DNA of 64,000 bases from Trichobilharzia szidati (lineage: Eukaryota; Platyhelminthes; Trematoda; Strigeidida; Schistosomatidae), in contig OX235272.1 of the NCBI GenBank assembly GCA_944472155.2, forward strand, positions 11,144,354 to 11,208,353, given 5' to 3'. The notes below the pieces were generated by a model. That model saw only the letters and a list, made by a program, of their open reading frames with translations, did no database searches and had not been told where the DNA came from. The translations under genes were made by a program, and so were the position numbers. Shown here one piece after another: positions 1 to 9,750 of the stretch (positions within the stretch are counted from its first letter, which is position 1; each line of letters begins with the position of its first letter).

Positions 1-650
1 TTATTATTATTATGACTGATCTTAATGAGAGTTTCCTCATATTGTGTATTGATGCTTGTGTGCGTATGCGTGTGCCTGTGTTTGTGATTCAGTATATCAT
101 TTGTATGTAAAGAGAATATATCTATATATATATTTAATAAAAATTTTCTTTCGAATTGATGTATTTTTTACTGTGAATTGTCTTACAATTCTCTTCCTCG
201 TTGACTTCGTACACTGGCTGACCTGCCTGACATGAAACAGAAGGCGGAGGGAGGAAGGACTGTTGCATCATCCGAGTAATAGTGTTCTATGGTTGCTTCT
301 AGTTCCCCTACTTGACGAGATGCAAGGAGACAGTTGTGTACAGGGAGGATGCTTACAATCCGACATAATACTGTTAGCGAATTTCTTCCTTATGTTCAAC
401 TGTCTATCTACCAAATGATTTCACAAGTTCGTTTAGCCGTACCCAGCTCGTCCTACGGACAACGGTTACAATGATAAAATAATAACGATGATTTAGTGTA
501 AACTCAGAAGTACTATTAGTGAGTGATTATTGGGTAATAAATTGTTTAATAAAGTGGAATTTCAAGGATTGAGTATAGAAGTTAGCTGAACTAGTTAGAA
601 TGTTAGTTGTAATAAAATAACAACGTCAAATGATAATTACGAGGAATATT
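1..650. other. Unassigned AT-rich DNA with TA microsatellite
   Basis: No coding region or repeat family shared with the rest of the window was recognised. A short TA-rich tract lies near 118-140 and a TTA run at the very start. No splice-bounded exon could be supported. Confidence 0.5.
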
Positions 651-1096
651 CAAGTGTTGGTTTGTAGGGATTTGATTGGTTACAGGATTTTCATCATAAG
701 CTGACATTAGTTAGAGAACCATTGGAAAACCTGGGAGTACTGGACAGCCAGCTTTTTCTTTCCAGTGTTTGGGACTCTTCAGCAGTACGCACCCACCGGG
801 ATTCGAACCCAGGACCTTCTGGTTACAAGGCGAGCTCGTATCCCATTAAGCCCCTGGGACCCGATCCAATGGCCCATGAATTCCAGTAGGGTGCAGCAGG
901 TCGGGTGTGAGGACAAATACTCGCCGAAGACATTGGCTAGGGGTCGCGCTATATCGTGAATTGGCAGAAGTTAGAAATCATGGGCCATTGTATCGGGTCC
1001 CAGTGGCTTAATGGTATACGAGCTCACCTTGTAACCAGAAGGTCCTGGGTTCGAACCCCACCAGGTGGGTGCGTACTGATGAAGAGTCCCAAACTA
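651..1096. mobile_element. SINE-A inverted dimer (palindrome), right arm cut by LINE
   Basis: The left arm (about 651-875) is a minus-strand SINE-A: tail, hammerhead segment, box B (reverse complement of GGTTCGAATCC) and box A. The right arm (about 957-1096) is a plus-strand head with box A TGGCTTAATGG and box B GGTTCGAACCC, the tRNA-Thr-like loop CTTGTAACC between them, and the first half of the hammerhead. A unique middle of about 80 bases lies between the arms. The right arm stops inside stem II, where an RTE fragment begins. The Pol III-type internal promoter is inferred from boxes A and B. Confidence 0.8.
737..788 (-). ncRNA. Hammerhead ribozyme-like fold in SINE-A (best core and stem I)
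   Basis: Read on the minus strand, stem I strand GTACTG (783-788) is followed by the canonical core CTGAAGA (776-782) and stem II 5' strand GTCCC (771-775). A degraded stem II 3' side is followed by GAAA (755-758), an imperfect stem III, the cleavage triplet GTC (743-745) and stem I strand CAGTAC (737-742). The two stem I strands pair at all six positions, giving type I order. Stem II is the weak point: the partner of GTCCC has decayed. Ancestry is well supported; present activity is doubtful. Confidence 0.65.
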
Positions 1097-1340
1097 TTTT
1101 ATTATTGTTGTTACCTTGGGTTCCGAGGTGGAACACAGGGCTTCATCAGCAGTCATCTCTTTGTTCTATTCCCTGTGGTTCTCTTTAGCTGGCTCCACTA
1201 TTGGTCATAGGGTCTTATCTCCTCCATGTCACCCTCGGATGCCCCACTAGTTGTCTTCCATTTAAGTTCCACTCGAGAAATGGCCTGACGTGTGGTTTCA
1301 TTCGACAGTCTCCTCAGCGTTTGTCCGATTCATCAAGAAT
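1097..1340 (-). mobile_element. RTE-like LINE, 3' fragment
   Basis: The reverse complement has the common RTE 3' end found throughout the window: a C-terminal segment with strongly basic coding, then the motif around GAAGCCC...GTTCC...GGAAC and a short AAT-rich tail (here TTATTATTG at the low-coordinate end). It is 5'-truncated and non-coding. It interrupts the SINE-A right arm at stem II. Confidence 0.75.
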
Positions 1341-1344
1341 TGGT

Positions 1345-1665
1345 TTGTAGGGATTCTTGAAAATTAATCTGACGCTCACTAGTGACTAACTGGCTACAGG
1401 ATGAAATCGCCTGCAGTTCTAGTCAAAAGTCGTGACCAGTAGGGCGTGAGAATGGAGTTCTCACCGATAACACTGGCTGGTTATATTCGCGCTAAATGCA
1501 TCACGAAATGGTAGAAGTTAGAGTTCATGCATGGGCTAGCCACTGAATTTGGTCCCAGAGAGTGGTTGAATGGTATACGAGCTAGCTTACCTAGCAACTG
1601 GAAGATACTGGGTTCCAAGGCTGGCAGTGGGTGCATGCTGTTGATGTTTCCTAAACTAGGCAGAC
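1345..1665 (+). mobile_element. SINE-A, long 5' module and head
   Basis: This plus-strand copy carries the longer 5' module shared with 42915-43080 and 56780-56940 (text around CCTGCAGTTCTAGTC and CACCGATGACA). The head follows with box A-like TGGTTGAATGG and a decayed box B near GGGTTCCAAGG. The hammerhead part is lost where RTE sequence starts. Confidence 0.65.
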
Positions 1666-1770
1666 TTGGAGTTAGGTGACGACTGTAGGAGAGAACCGAA
1701 CGGAATGGAGACATGCAGCTGAAGCCCTATGTTCCTCTAGGAATTAAAGGGTATAAAAATAATAATAATA
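1666..1770 (+). mobile_element. RTE-like LINE, last 100 bases
   Basis: It ends in GAAGCCCTATGTTCCTCTAG followed by an AAT repeat tail, the same 3' terminus as at 51120-51172 and 52920-52960. It is severely 5'-truncated and joins SINE-A pieces on both sides. Confidence 0.7.
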
Positions 1771-1895
1771 GAGAACCACTGAAAACCAGGGAGTAGGATG
1801 AAACAGCTGTCCAGTACTCCCTGGTTGGTTTTCAAAGGGTTCTCTAACTGATATCAATCCATGATCACCTCGTAAAAACATAACTAACCCTTACA
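1771..1895. mobile_element. SINE-A tail-to-tail mini palindrome
   Basis: A minus-strand SINE-A tail (GAGAACCACTGAAAACCAGG...) is joined to a plus-strand tail starting at GAAACAGCTGTCCAGTACTC. No heads remain. A similar headless inverted pair lies at 15935-16120. The plus part retains GAAA, stem III CAGCTG, the GTC triplet and the CAGTAC strand of the hammerhead. Confidence 0.65.
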
Positions 1896-2500
1896 AACCA
1901 AACTATAGAAAAGTACAGATTTCAAGGGTGAGTGTAGTTAGTGTTGTGAGAGAAAGAGAGACAGTATGAATACTACAGACAGACCAGACAAAGGTTCATA
2001 AGGCTGACAAATAATATTAATAATAATAGTTGTAAAAACAATACTTTTGGTATAATGAATATGGAATTTTACAGCATCTAATGCACAATATTACATCTAA
2101 TTCTCTCTTTACATAGTACGGAAAATTCACTCTGTTTATATATTATGAAGAATATCTTTCAGATAACGCCTAGAATAAATACTAAGGTCCTTTTTGAAAT
2201 TACTATAGCATACAAGGTGATACAATCACTTCAGCGATATCAGTCTCAAGTTGTACAGTCGCACACAATACACACACAGTAAATTATTATCTTAGCAATA
2301 AAAGGAATATTTCCAAAGATGTATCACTGGAATTGTTAATTGGATAGGAACTACAATTAAATTAATTAAATTGAATAACTTAATATGACTGACGGGACTG
2401 AGCAAAATTCAACTAAAATTAACTGAACAAGAGTTAAGTTAACAACAGTAGTAATAAGGGGTAGAGATTTAATAGCGCGGGTTGAGGGAAGAAAATAAGA
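1896..2500. other. Unassigned AT-rich stretch
   Basis: Contains an AAT tract near 2010-2025 and otherwise nothing that matches another part of the window. No exon or RNA gene was recognised. Confidence 0.45.
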
Positions 2501-2800
2501 CAATTAAGAAACAAAAAAACAACAAGAATTACGTATTTGGTCTACTGTCAATTTAGTGACTGAACAAACTTCTTTTGTATTCAGAGTTCAGGATTAACAT
2601 GTAAAAATTGTCATTGCTTCTGCGATTTGAAGAAGTTTGACTGGTACACTTTCATCAAGATTCCTGCCTAGATGACTCTGTAGTTGGTTTGTGGGTTAGC
2701 TTGGTGTGTAGACTCTTCGATCAGGTGTTTCAGGATGGAGCTACCATTAGGGTAAGTGTTCAGTGATACTTCTGGATAGCGAACGTTGAGTACAGACAAC
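2500..2800 (-). mobile_element. Penelope-like element, C-terminal remnant
   Basis: Minus-strand translation, broken by frameshifts, gives SSILKHLIE, then LLQIAEAMTI, then IQKKFVQSL. These correspond to the region after the GIY-YIG domain in the intact copy at 39065-40531 (SSILSHLVDTGH, LLHIAEAVAI, CIQKEHVQTL). No start, reverse transcriptase or continuous frame remains. Confidence 0.5.
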
Positions 2801-2812
2801 ATACCAACTTCG

Positions 2813-3182
2813 ATTGGACACTAGTAACTAATGTGACGTGTCTAGTCATTTCTTTGGTGCAGACTGAATTCTATCAGTAAGGTGATGGTGAGCTACCTAG
2901 AATGGTGGCCACCAAAGAAAGGACTAGACACGTCACATTAGTTACTAATGTCCAATCAAACTACCCACTACAGTCCTACAGGAGGTCAATTGCGAACGCG
3001 AATAGCTCAGCGGTAACGTCTTTGACTGCAACACTGTGTGACGCGGGTTCGAATCTCAGAAGGGACATGAGTTCCTTCAAGGTTGCAGATATGCCTTGCT
3101 GACTAGTGAGTGCCAACAAACACGAAACCTAGGTACAGCTAGGCATTCCTGCCGATTGCCTCCAAATATCTAATATACCTAC
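2813..3182 (+). mobile_element. SINE-C copy with inverted leader
   Basis: The head has TAGCTCAGCGG (box A-like) and GGGTTCGAATCTC (box B). The conserved tail carries GCAGATATGCCTTGCTGA and the CGAAACCTAGG segment. Upstream, 2813-2865 is repeated in reverse at about 2907-2958 (GTGACGTGTCTAGTC / GACTAGACACGTCAC), so part of the element is an inverted repeat. Confidence 0.75.
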
Positions 3183-3189
3183 CTTCACA

Positions 3190-4345
3190 TGAGTAGGTGT
3201 ATTCATAGATGCACATTGATGATGCTACTCAGAGGAGGTAGCCTATTCTTCATGTTCATGAAAATCATTAGTTTTGTGGGGAAGGTTTGTCGAAGTTCAG
3301 TTGAGAAGAAGGTTTTCTTCAGTGAGCGGAACAGGCGGTTTTTCGGTATTTTTCATGATGACTCTACAGGCAAAGACGTTTTCTGGGAGCAGAAAGTGTG
3401 TGAGGTTTCAGTGGTTTAAGCTTCATGGATGTTGTGATAAAACGCTCAGGGTAGGCGTTTTCAAGGAGAATTCATTTCAGAGTGTACAGCTCCTCTTCCT
3501 CAGTGTCAGGGCTGCTAATTCCGTGGATTCTGTTTCGTTTTGTATACAGAGATAATAAGCTATGAAAGTTAGTGAGTTGTTCACTTCACGTCAGTTTTCT
3601 GTAGATTGATCTTTTTGGTGTTTCATCTCATTCACGTCTTGTTAAGTGAACGTTCAGAAAATATAATTTTGTGTTGGACTCCTTCTCTAATGTGAACTGA
3701 ATCGTAAGATTGCAGCTGTTAAAAAAAGTCCAAGATGTCCTCCGAATTCTCCTCGTTATTGGGGATAATGAGCGTATCATCCACATATCTCTTGTAAAAC
3801 CCAAAGCGATCAATCATTTTCCTTAGGTGTGTGTTTTCTAGTTTTGACATGAAAAAATCTGCAAGCAATGGGCTCAGCGGTGAGCCCATTGTTATACCAA
3901 CCTTTTGTCGATATATTTTGTCATTGAAAGAGAACTGAACATTTAGAATGCATCTCAACAGGAGTTCCCTCAAACAGTCAGTTGATATACCAGTGTTTAT
4001 CCCCTTTGAATCAATATTTTCTCATATGTAGCATATTGTTTTGGTTAGTGGAACACTCGAAAACAGTGATACCACGTCTAGTGAGAAAATGTTTTGATTA
4101 GAAACAATGACGTTTTCAATGGAGTTGATAAAGTCGAAGGAGTCTCGGAGTGACTGACAGAAAACTTTCTTTCTGATTGGTCCTAAGAAAATTTGCTACA
4201 TATATATGCGACAGTGCTCCTTGAGAATGATATTGCCAAAAAGAGTAACTCTTCGCTGAACGCCTTTTCTTTTATATGAATTAATGGAGATTTTCAAGTT
4301 ACAGTCATTCCATTCGATGTTGTGAAGACCAAAAGATCCAACAGG
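3190..4345 (-). pseudogene. Penelope-like reverse transcriptase, broken
   Basis: In 3719-3973 the minus frame reads GITMGSPLSPLLADFFMSKLEN (motif B) and KRYVDDTLI (motif C), so the YVDD box is intact. Upstream (about 4045-4085) is a motif A-like LDVVSLFSSVP. Downstream, in shifted frames, come the post-RT linker (LLENAYPERFI, as LSENGYPEKFI in the 39065 copy) and the region leading to the endonuclease. Several frameshifts and stops separate these blocks and the GIY-YIG part is missing. It faces away from the next PLE at 4349. Confidence 0.75.
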
Positions 4346-4348
4346 AAA

Positions 4349-5243
4349 AGAAGATCAGAGTTAAGAGGTGAGAAAATAAACTTAGGTCTATTTGTCATAT
4401 ATTGAAAGTTTATCAGAAGACTTAATCGAAAATGCATCGCTTTATAGAAGACATGCAAACGACGTTGTAATCATAAGTGATAAGCCTTGCTCTGACACCT
4501 CAGTTTTAAATCGAATGAATGAAGTTCAGAAAAGCATATCACTTATGTCTGTAGAAGAGGAAGATAAGTGTTTATCTTTCCTAAATAGATTGCTTAATCA
4601 ACGACTTGATGGAACAATAAAACGATCTATTTAAAGAAAACATACCAAAACAAGACAGTATCTTAATTACCACAGTTTCTGCCCTGTTCGGTACAAAACA
4701 GCCTTAGTAAGGTGCCTGTTCAGTAGAATCCAACGAATATTCTCTGAAGACACACTTGATGAAGAAGAGAGAAAGTTGACGCAAACTCTGGTTGATAATA
4801 ATTATCCAGATAAGTTCATCAGGAGATGTAGTAGTCAGAACACCAAGACCCATTCTCCAACTCGCCGCTAAGAAGGACGTGTACATCAGGCTACCCTACA
4901 TGGGGCATCATAGCAGCTTGATAACTAGACAAAGAATAAGCGCTGCTGTTAAAAAGACTTTTAACGTAGCTAATATTATAATAATTGAGAATATGAAGCC
5001 GATATATCCATCTAAGCCCTTTGAACATGCGAAAAATGATGTCACATCCCACCTTTATGCGTTCAAAAACAATTCGTCATCACACTAAACCTCCCTTGGT
5101 AAACTTTGCTTTGATACCAATCAGGGTAGATGTACTTATACCTCTGTTTTTTGGTTTAATGATCTTCATTGTTATTTCCACTTTCAATACGTCCTTTTAA
5201 CTTGACCTAAGTAGTCTACTTTCTCACCTCTTAACTCTTTATT
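4349..5243 (+). mobile_element. Penelope-like element with inverted ends, decayed
   Basis: RT-derived text at 4392-4634 includes YRRHANDVVIIS, where the first catalytic Asp of the YxDD motif is Asn, and LSFLNRLL (LxFLDVLL in relatives). Later blocks at 4690-5080 match the RT-to-endonuclease linker with frameshifts. GAGTTAAGAGGTGAGAAA (from 4353) recurs in reverse near 5222-5240, so the copy is bounded by short inverted repeats. The same layout, on a larger scale, appears at 32490-34245 and 38950-41885. Confidence 0.65.
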
Positions 5244-5477
5244 ACTTTCACACATATGTATTCCCATGACAAGTCCGTGTGTGATCAGACTGTTTGAAAT
5301 GTGTGTTGCACAAATACAGCATTACACGATTCAGACAAATTCTGTCGTGTTATTGGTTTGTCTAAATTCATATAGGGAAATAATTCCTCGAAACAGTAAC
5401 AATAGTGATAATAATAATAATAATATTTCATACGGTTAGTTGTCTTTGTAGGGCAAAAACAATAAACATTGTGGAAT
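5244..5477. other. Unassigned, AAT microsatellite
   Basis: Holds an (AAT)n-type tract near 5412-5430. Nothing else was recognised. Confidence 0.5.
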
Positions 5478-6022
5478 CAATTCAGTTCAAGACTGATCAC
5501 GAATTGATTGTGGTTAGAGAAGCATTGATGAAAATCAAGGAGTACTGAACAACTGTTTCGTCCTCGTCTAGGAGGACTCTTCAACAGCACCTACCGCGCA
5601 ACTACCAGCCAACTTCATAGACGAGGATCCGTCCTCAAACCCTCAATGGTCATAACTTCCAACTAGAATTCCAGGCACTTTCATCATGTAGTCGATCAGT
5701 AGTGACTGTTGGGAAGTCAGGAATAGCGAGGTTCACCAAGTTGAGTGTTAGGACAAATACTTGCCGATGACATTAGCTGGTGGCCACTCTACATTTTTTG
5801 AATTGGTAGGAGTTAGAACTGATGAGCAATTGAATCACATCCCCGTGGCTGAATGACGAACGTGCTTGTCTTACAACCTCAAGGTCCTCATTGCATACTG
5901 CTAAGAAGTCCCAGCAAAGAAGGAGAGACAACTGTTCAGTACTTCTCGATTTTCAGTGGTTCTCTAAGTGAGGTCAGTTCATGGATATTCTTGAAAATAA
6001 CCATACCCTCTACAAATAATAG
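5478..6022. mobile_element. SINE-A inverted dimer
   Basis: Minus arm about 5500-5690, middle about 5690-5790, plus arm about 5800-6020; tails face outward. In the minus arm the hammerhead segment has core TTGAAGA (5578-5584), a perfect six-pair stem II (GTCCTC/GAGGAC) and GAAA; stem I keeps CTG/CAG. The first core base is T instead of C. The plus arm is more decayed. Confidence 0.75.
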
Positions 6023-6362
6023 CTAGACAATTCAATTCAACTTCATTTTGTGCACTTTAAATAATCACGACATGCATCGAATGCGAAATCTGTGAACGAT
6101 TGTCTGATAGTTTAAAATGTCATCTGTCACATGCGAATAATTTCACATAGTATTAATCATATACAGTCATCAACAACACAAAATAAGCATTTTCACATTT
6201 ACACAACAATATATATATATATGTATTTATTAGAATAAAAGTGATATGGTTCATGACCTCAATAATGTTAAGACAGATAAAAGTACAAATTGCTCTTAAG
6301 ACGAAGAATTCGCAACGCAAATTTGAGAAAAAGACAAAATATAATAACAATAATCACTTTCA
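6023..6362. other. Unassigned AT-rich, TA microsatellite
   Basis: A (TA)n tract lies near 6211-6224. No family or gene recognised. Confidence 0.5.
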
Positions 6363-6925
6363 AGAATTGGTTTGCATGAATTTCATTGGTAACAGGATTG
6401 GTCACCAGCTGATATCAGTTAGAGATGCATTGGAAACGACCAGGGAGTACTGGACAGATGTTTCGTCAGCCTATTGCTTGGGACTCCTCATCAGTACGCA
6501 TCCACTGTCAGGGTTCAAAAATCGGATCTCTTGGTTACAAGGCGAGCGAGTTAGTAGACCATTAAGCCATTGGGACTCGATCCAATGGTCTATGAATTCC
6601 AACTTCTGCAAATTCGTGATATTTTTAGTTAGTCCCACCAAGTATGGTAGGAGGGCAGTTACTTGCCCGTGACATAGACTGGTGGTTGTGCCAAATGTAC
6701 ATCACGAATCGGTAGAAGTTGGAATTCATGGAGTGGCCACTGGATCGCGTCTCAGCGGATGAATGGTCTACGAGCTCGCCTCATAACTGGAAGGTCCTGA
6801 GTTCGGACTCCAGTGTGTGAGTTTTGAGAAGAGTCCCAAGCACTAGACTGATAGAAAAGCTGTCCAGTATTCCCTGGTGGTTTTCAGTGGTTGTCTGGCT
6901 GATGTTAGCTGATGATGAAATCCTA
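6363..6925. mobile_element. SINE-A inverted dimer
   Basis: Minus arm (tail at 6363, box A near 6570) and plus arm (head near 6740-6800, tail ending near 6925) surround a middle module. Both arms keep head, hammerhead region and tail, so both tails point outward. Box B of the left arm has decayed to GGTTCAAAAATC on the plus strand. Confidence 0.75.
6447..6497 (-). ncRNA. Hammerhead-like fold in SINE-A, core ATGAGGA
   Basis: Stem I strands GTACTG (6492-6497) and CAGTAC (6447-6452) pair fully. GAAA is at 6461-6464, stem II closes with GTC/GAC, and the triplet GTC is present. The core is ATGAGGA, so the first core base is A rather than C. Activity would be expected to be low. Confidence 0.55.
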
Positions 6926-7300
6926 AAAATATCGATGAGATGAGCTCTATCAAAGGTATATCCATCAGTAGCAAGGATACGTATTATTTCAAATCCTAAT
7001 GAGGTTCTTTTGGGCACTCTCCTTTCATTCCATTGCATTCCCAGCGGCATTTACGGTTTGAAGATTTAATCTTTGAAGTTTCAGTGGCGTTTTTTTGTTG
7101 TTTTATTCGTGGGGTCGAGTTGCTAGCCTCACTTCCAACCTTTCATCTCTTTCATCAAGATTACTAACAGCTAAGCGATGTTTAAATGTTCATAGGTTGG
7201 GAATCGAACCCAGAGAAAGTCGCGGTTGATAGATGCCCTAGGGCGAATGTTTAGAGATTCATTTCTCATAGATTCTTTCTATTCTGATCATCATATAAGC
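6926..7300 (-). mobile_element. Decayed SINE-B (from about 7070) after unassigned DNA
   Basis: From about 7070 the reverse complement follows the SINE-B order: a box B-like GGTTCGATTCCC, a middle with AAAG...GGTTGG...GAGGCTAGCAA, and the GAAACTTC tail. The A box is very weak. The stretch 6926-7069 was not recognised. Confidence 0.5.
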
Positions 7301-7617
7301 TATTAAAAGTACAGGGAAATTAATCAATACAAGTGGGGGCAGTATGAAGAGTTTTCACATCCAGGCCTGTTTCTCTGAGTATGTCCTTCGTTTTGTAGAA
7401 TATTATTGATTTCATTCTGGGAAAAATTACCATTTAGACATTCAGAAGGCAACAGGATTGAGCAAACAAATATACCTTTCCAACTAGATCTAATTCTCTG
7501 GTTCTACTCTAATATGCATATATATATAAATATGCTTTGCATTTTTAATAAAATACACATTATTTTACCATTCAAGTGGCGATATGTTTCTTAGTAATAA
7601 TTAGTCATAGGATTTCA
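7301..7617. other. Unassigned DNA
   Basis: No repeat shared elsewhere in the window and no convincing coding stretch; a short TA run lies near 7520. Confidence 0.45.
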
Positions 7618-8265
7618 AAAATAGATGACATCGGGTAGAGGATCACTGAAAAACCAACCAGGGAATACTGGACAGCCATCTGTTTTTTCCTAGTGCTTGG
7701 AACACTTCATAGGTAAGCACTCACCACCAGGTTTGGAAGACAGGACCTTCGAGGTACAGGGCATACTCGTAGACCATAAAGATACTGGGAACCGACCCAA
7801 CAACCCATGAATACCAACTTCTACCAATTCATGATATGGCGCAACGACTAGTGATTGTCATCGATGGCGAGTATTCTTTCTCACAATTGAGCTTCTGTAT
7901 CCCACTAGTCACGACTTCTCACTTGAACCCTGGTTAGCCATGTCGTAACGAGTGGGATATAGAAGCTCAATTGTGAGAAGGAATACTCGCCACTGATAAC
8001 ATTCACTAGTCGTTGCACCATATCATGAATTGGTAGAAGTTGGTAATCATGGGTTGTTGGATCGGTTCCCAGTGGCTTGATGGTCTACAAGCATGCCTGG
8101 ATTCGAACCCTGGTGGTGGGTGCGTACTTCTGAAGTGTCTCAAACACTACGATAGTATAGCTATGCAGTAATCCCTGGTTGTTTTCCAAATGGTCGTCTA
8201 ACCGATATCAGTTCGTAATGAAATTATGTAACCAATCAAATCAAATCTCTTGAAACCAACACTTG
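7618..8265. mobile_element. SINE-A inverted dimer, near-perfect long palindrome
   Basis: The left arm (about 7790-7915) and right arm (about 7935-8075) match in reverse with only scattered differences. For example GGCGAGTATTC and CTCACAATTGAGCTTCT recur inverted, around a short centre of about 20-25 bases. Heads and tails extend the symmetry outward to about 7620 and 8260. In the right arm the hammerhead core is CTGAAGT (8130-8136), with the first base C kept and the last changed. Transcription across it would give a long hairpin. Confidence 0.8.
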
Positions 8266-8334
8266 AATAATTAGCCAGTAACTTGGTGGATGGTGACTAG
8301 GAGGTGAATTCGTTGCAAACGGGGTGGTTCTCAC

Positions 8335-8580
8335 GGCCCAGGTGGTCCAGCGGATAATACTTTTCGTTTGAAACTATAGGAACACCATCATTCATCGAGG
8401 AATATAGGTACATCCGGTGACGAGTCCCAAATAGGACGAAATGTGCATTCAGGATTCCAGTGCTAGTCAACACCCACCAGTTTACTTCAAGTTAAATAAT
8501 CAAACACCGTCGAAGTATCTGCACGAGAAGCCGATATGTCGGCTTAAGGCTGAGCACTTCGGTCCAATCAATCAAAGGGA
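8335..8580 (+). mobile_element. Sm-alpha-like hammerhead SINE monomer
   Basis: The copy starts with a tRNA-like leader (GGTGGTCCAGCGGATAA...), continues through the hammerhead at 8412-8455 and ends with text around GCACTTCGGTCCAATCAATC. The stem II/GAAA block is identical to the published schistosome Sm-alpha hammerhead as I know it. Related monomers lie at 49795-49935 and 60960-61140. Confidence 0.75.
8412..8455 (+). ncRNA. Hammerhead motif of Sm-alpha type, C3-to-G core
   Basis: ATCCG (8412-8416) precedes core GTGACGA (8417-8423). Stem II is GTCCC-AAATA-GGAC (8424-8437), GAAA is 8438-8441 and the short stem III is ATG/CAT. The triplet TTC precedes AGGAT (8451-8455). All parts are in the right order. 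The first core base, normally C and paired to the core G, is G, so self-cleavage is probably lost. Confidence 0.7.
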
Positions 8581-8810
8581 AGGTCAAAATTGAATTAAAT
8601 GATAACTGGTCAGTATCAACATGTCAAAAGGGCGGTAATTAACGAACAGAATTTAATATACACAATTAAGGAATAAAAATGTTTACATCAAGTGGATAGC
8701 ATAATGCATAATTTTAGATAATTGAAGAGCAATTAAGGAATAAGCTAGTGCTCAGGTTGATTACGTAATCAGTAATTAAATAAAAATATAATAATTTGAA
8801 CAGTGTTACA

Positions 8811-9330
8811 TTTAAAAGGCTTAGCAGGAGACTGAAGTAGTCAGGTTCGTAAATTTATGTAACGATGGCCAAGGTAAGGAAGGTGGATCCTGATCCGTTT
8901 TTTATCTCTGTATGCGTAGAAGACGAACTCATAAAGTGAAATTAAGGTTAGTAAGAATGCGATAAATAACTTTAAATGCTGTATTAAGATAAGCTTTATG
9001 CTCACTGTCTACAAAGTATGCTAAAACAGAGCTAGCAATGACTAGATCTTGTTTGTCCCTTGCTGTTTAACCATGCAAGATGATGTTCGTAAATACGATG
9101 AAGAACCTGCCTAATGGTATGCCCAATGTAGCTGGCTGCGTAGCTGCAGTCAAACTAGTAGATGCACATTAACACCCACATTATTGATTCCACAGTAGGA
9201 TAGGTAAACGAAGATGCACAAGTTTATTCAACGGCTATTTTGCGAATTCATTTAACCACCTTTGAATGGCAGTTAAGTGAATATATACATCCTCTGGTAC
9301 AGTTGTTTCGATCAATGTTTCGCTTTCTGA
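8811..9330 (-). mobile_element. Penelope-like element, GIY-YIG end, decayed
   Basis: Minus-strand text reads YIGHTIRQVLHRIYEHH, matching YIGRTIRQVRLRVREHI in the intact copy, then degenerates. A related copy lies at 41886-42470 in the same orientation and shares long stretches such as TGCGATAAATAACTTTA. No reverse transcriptase is present. Confidence 0.65.
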
Positions 9331-9379
9331 TGTGAAATGTTTATTAATATACAATTTAGGGTATCTATTATCATCTATA

Positions 9380-9750
9380 GTTTGGTTTGTAAGGATTAGT
9401 AATTTTTTACGAGTTAATCACGGATTGATATCAGTTAGAGAACCATTGAGTACTAGACAGCTGCTATTTCATCCTAGTTTTGGGAATCATCGGCAGTACG
9501 AACCCACTGGAATTCGAACCCAGGACCTTCCGGTCACAAGGCAAGCTCGTATACCATTCAGCCACTGGGACCCAATTCAATGGCTCATGAATTCAAACTT
9601 CTACCAGTACGAGCTTGCCTTGTGACCTGAAGGTCCTGGGTTCAAATCCCACTGGGTGCGTACTGCCGATGATTCGTAAAACTATGATGAAACAGCATCC
9701 GTCCAGTAATCCCTGGTTTTCAATTCTTCTCTAACTGGTATCTATTATCC
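9380..9750. mobile_element. SINE-A inverted dimer without middle module
   Basis: The minus arm head (box A near 9563, box B near 9513) meets the plus arm head (9605-9650) directly; the middle module is missing. Both arms carry core CCGATGA (plus copy at 9666-9672), in which the second core base is C. Tails face outward at both ends. Confidence 0.75.
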
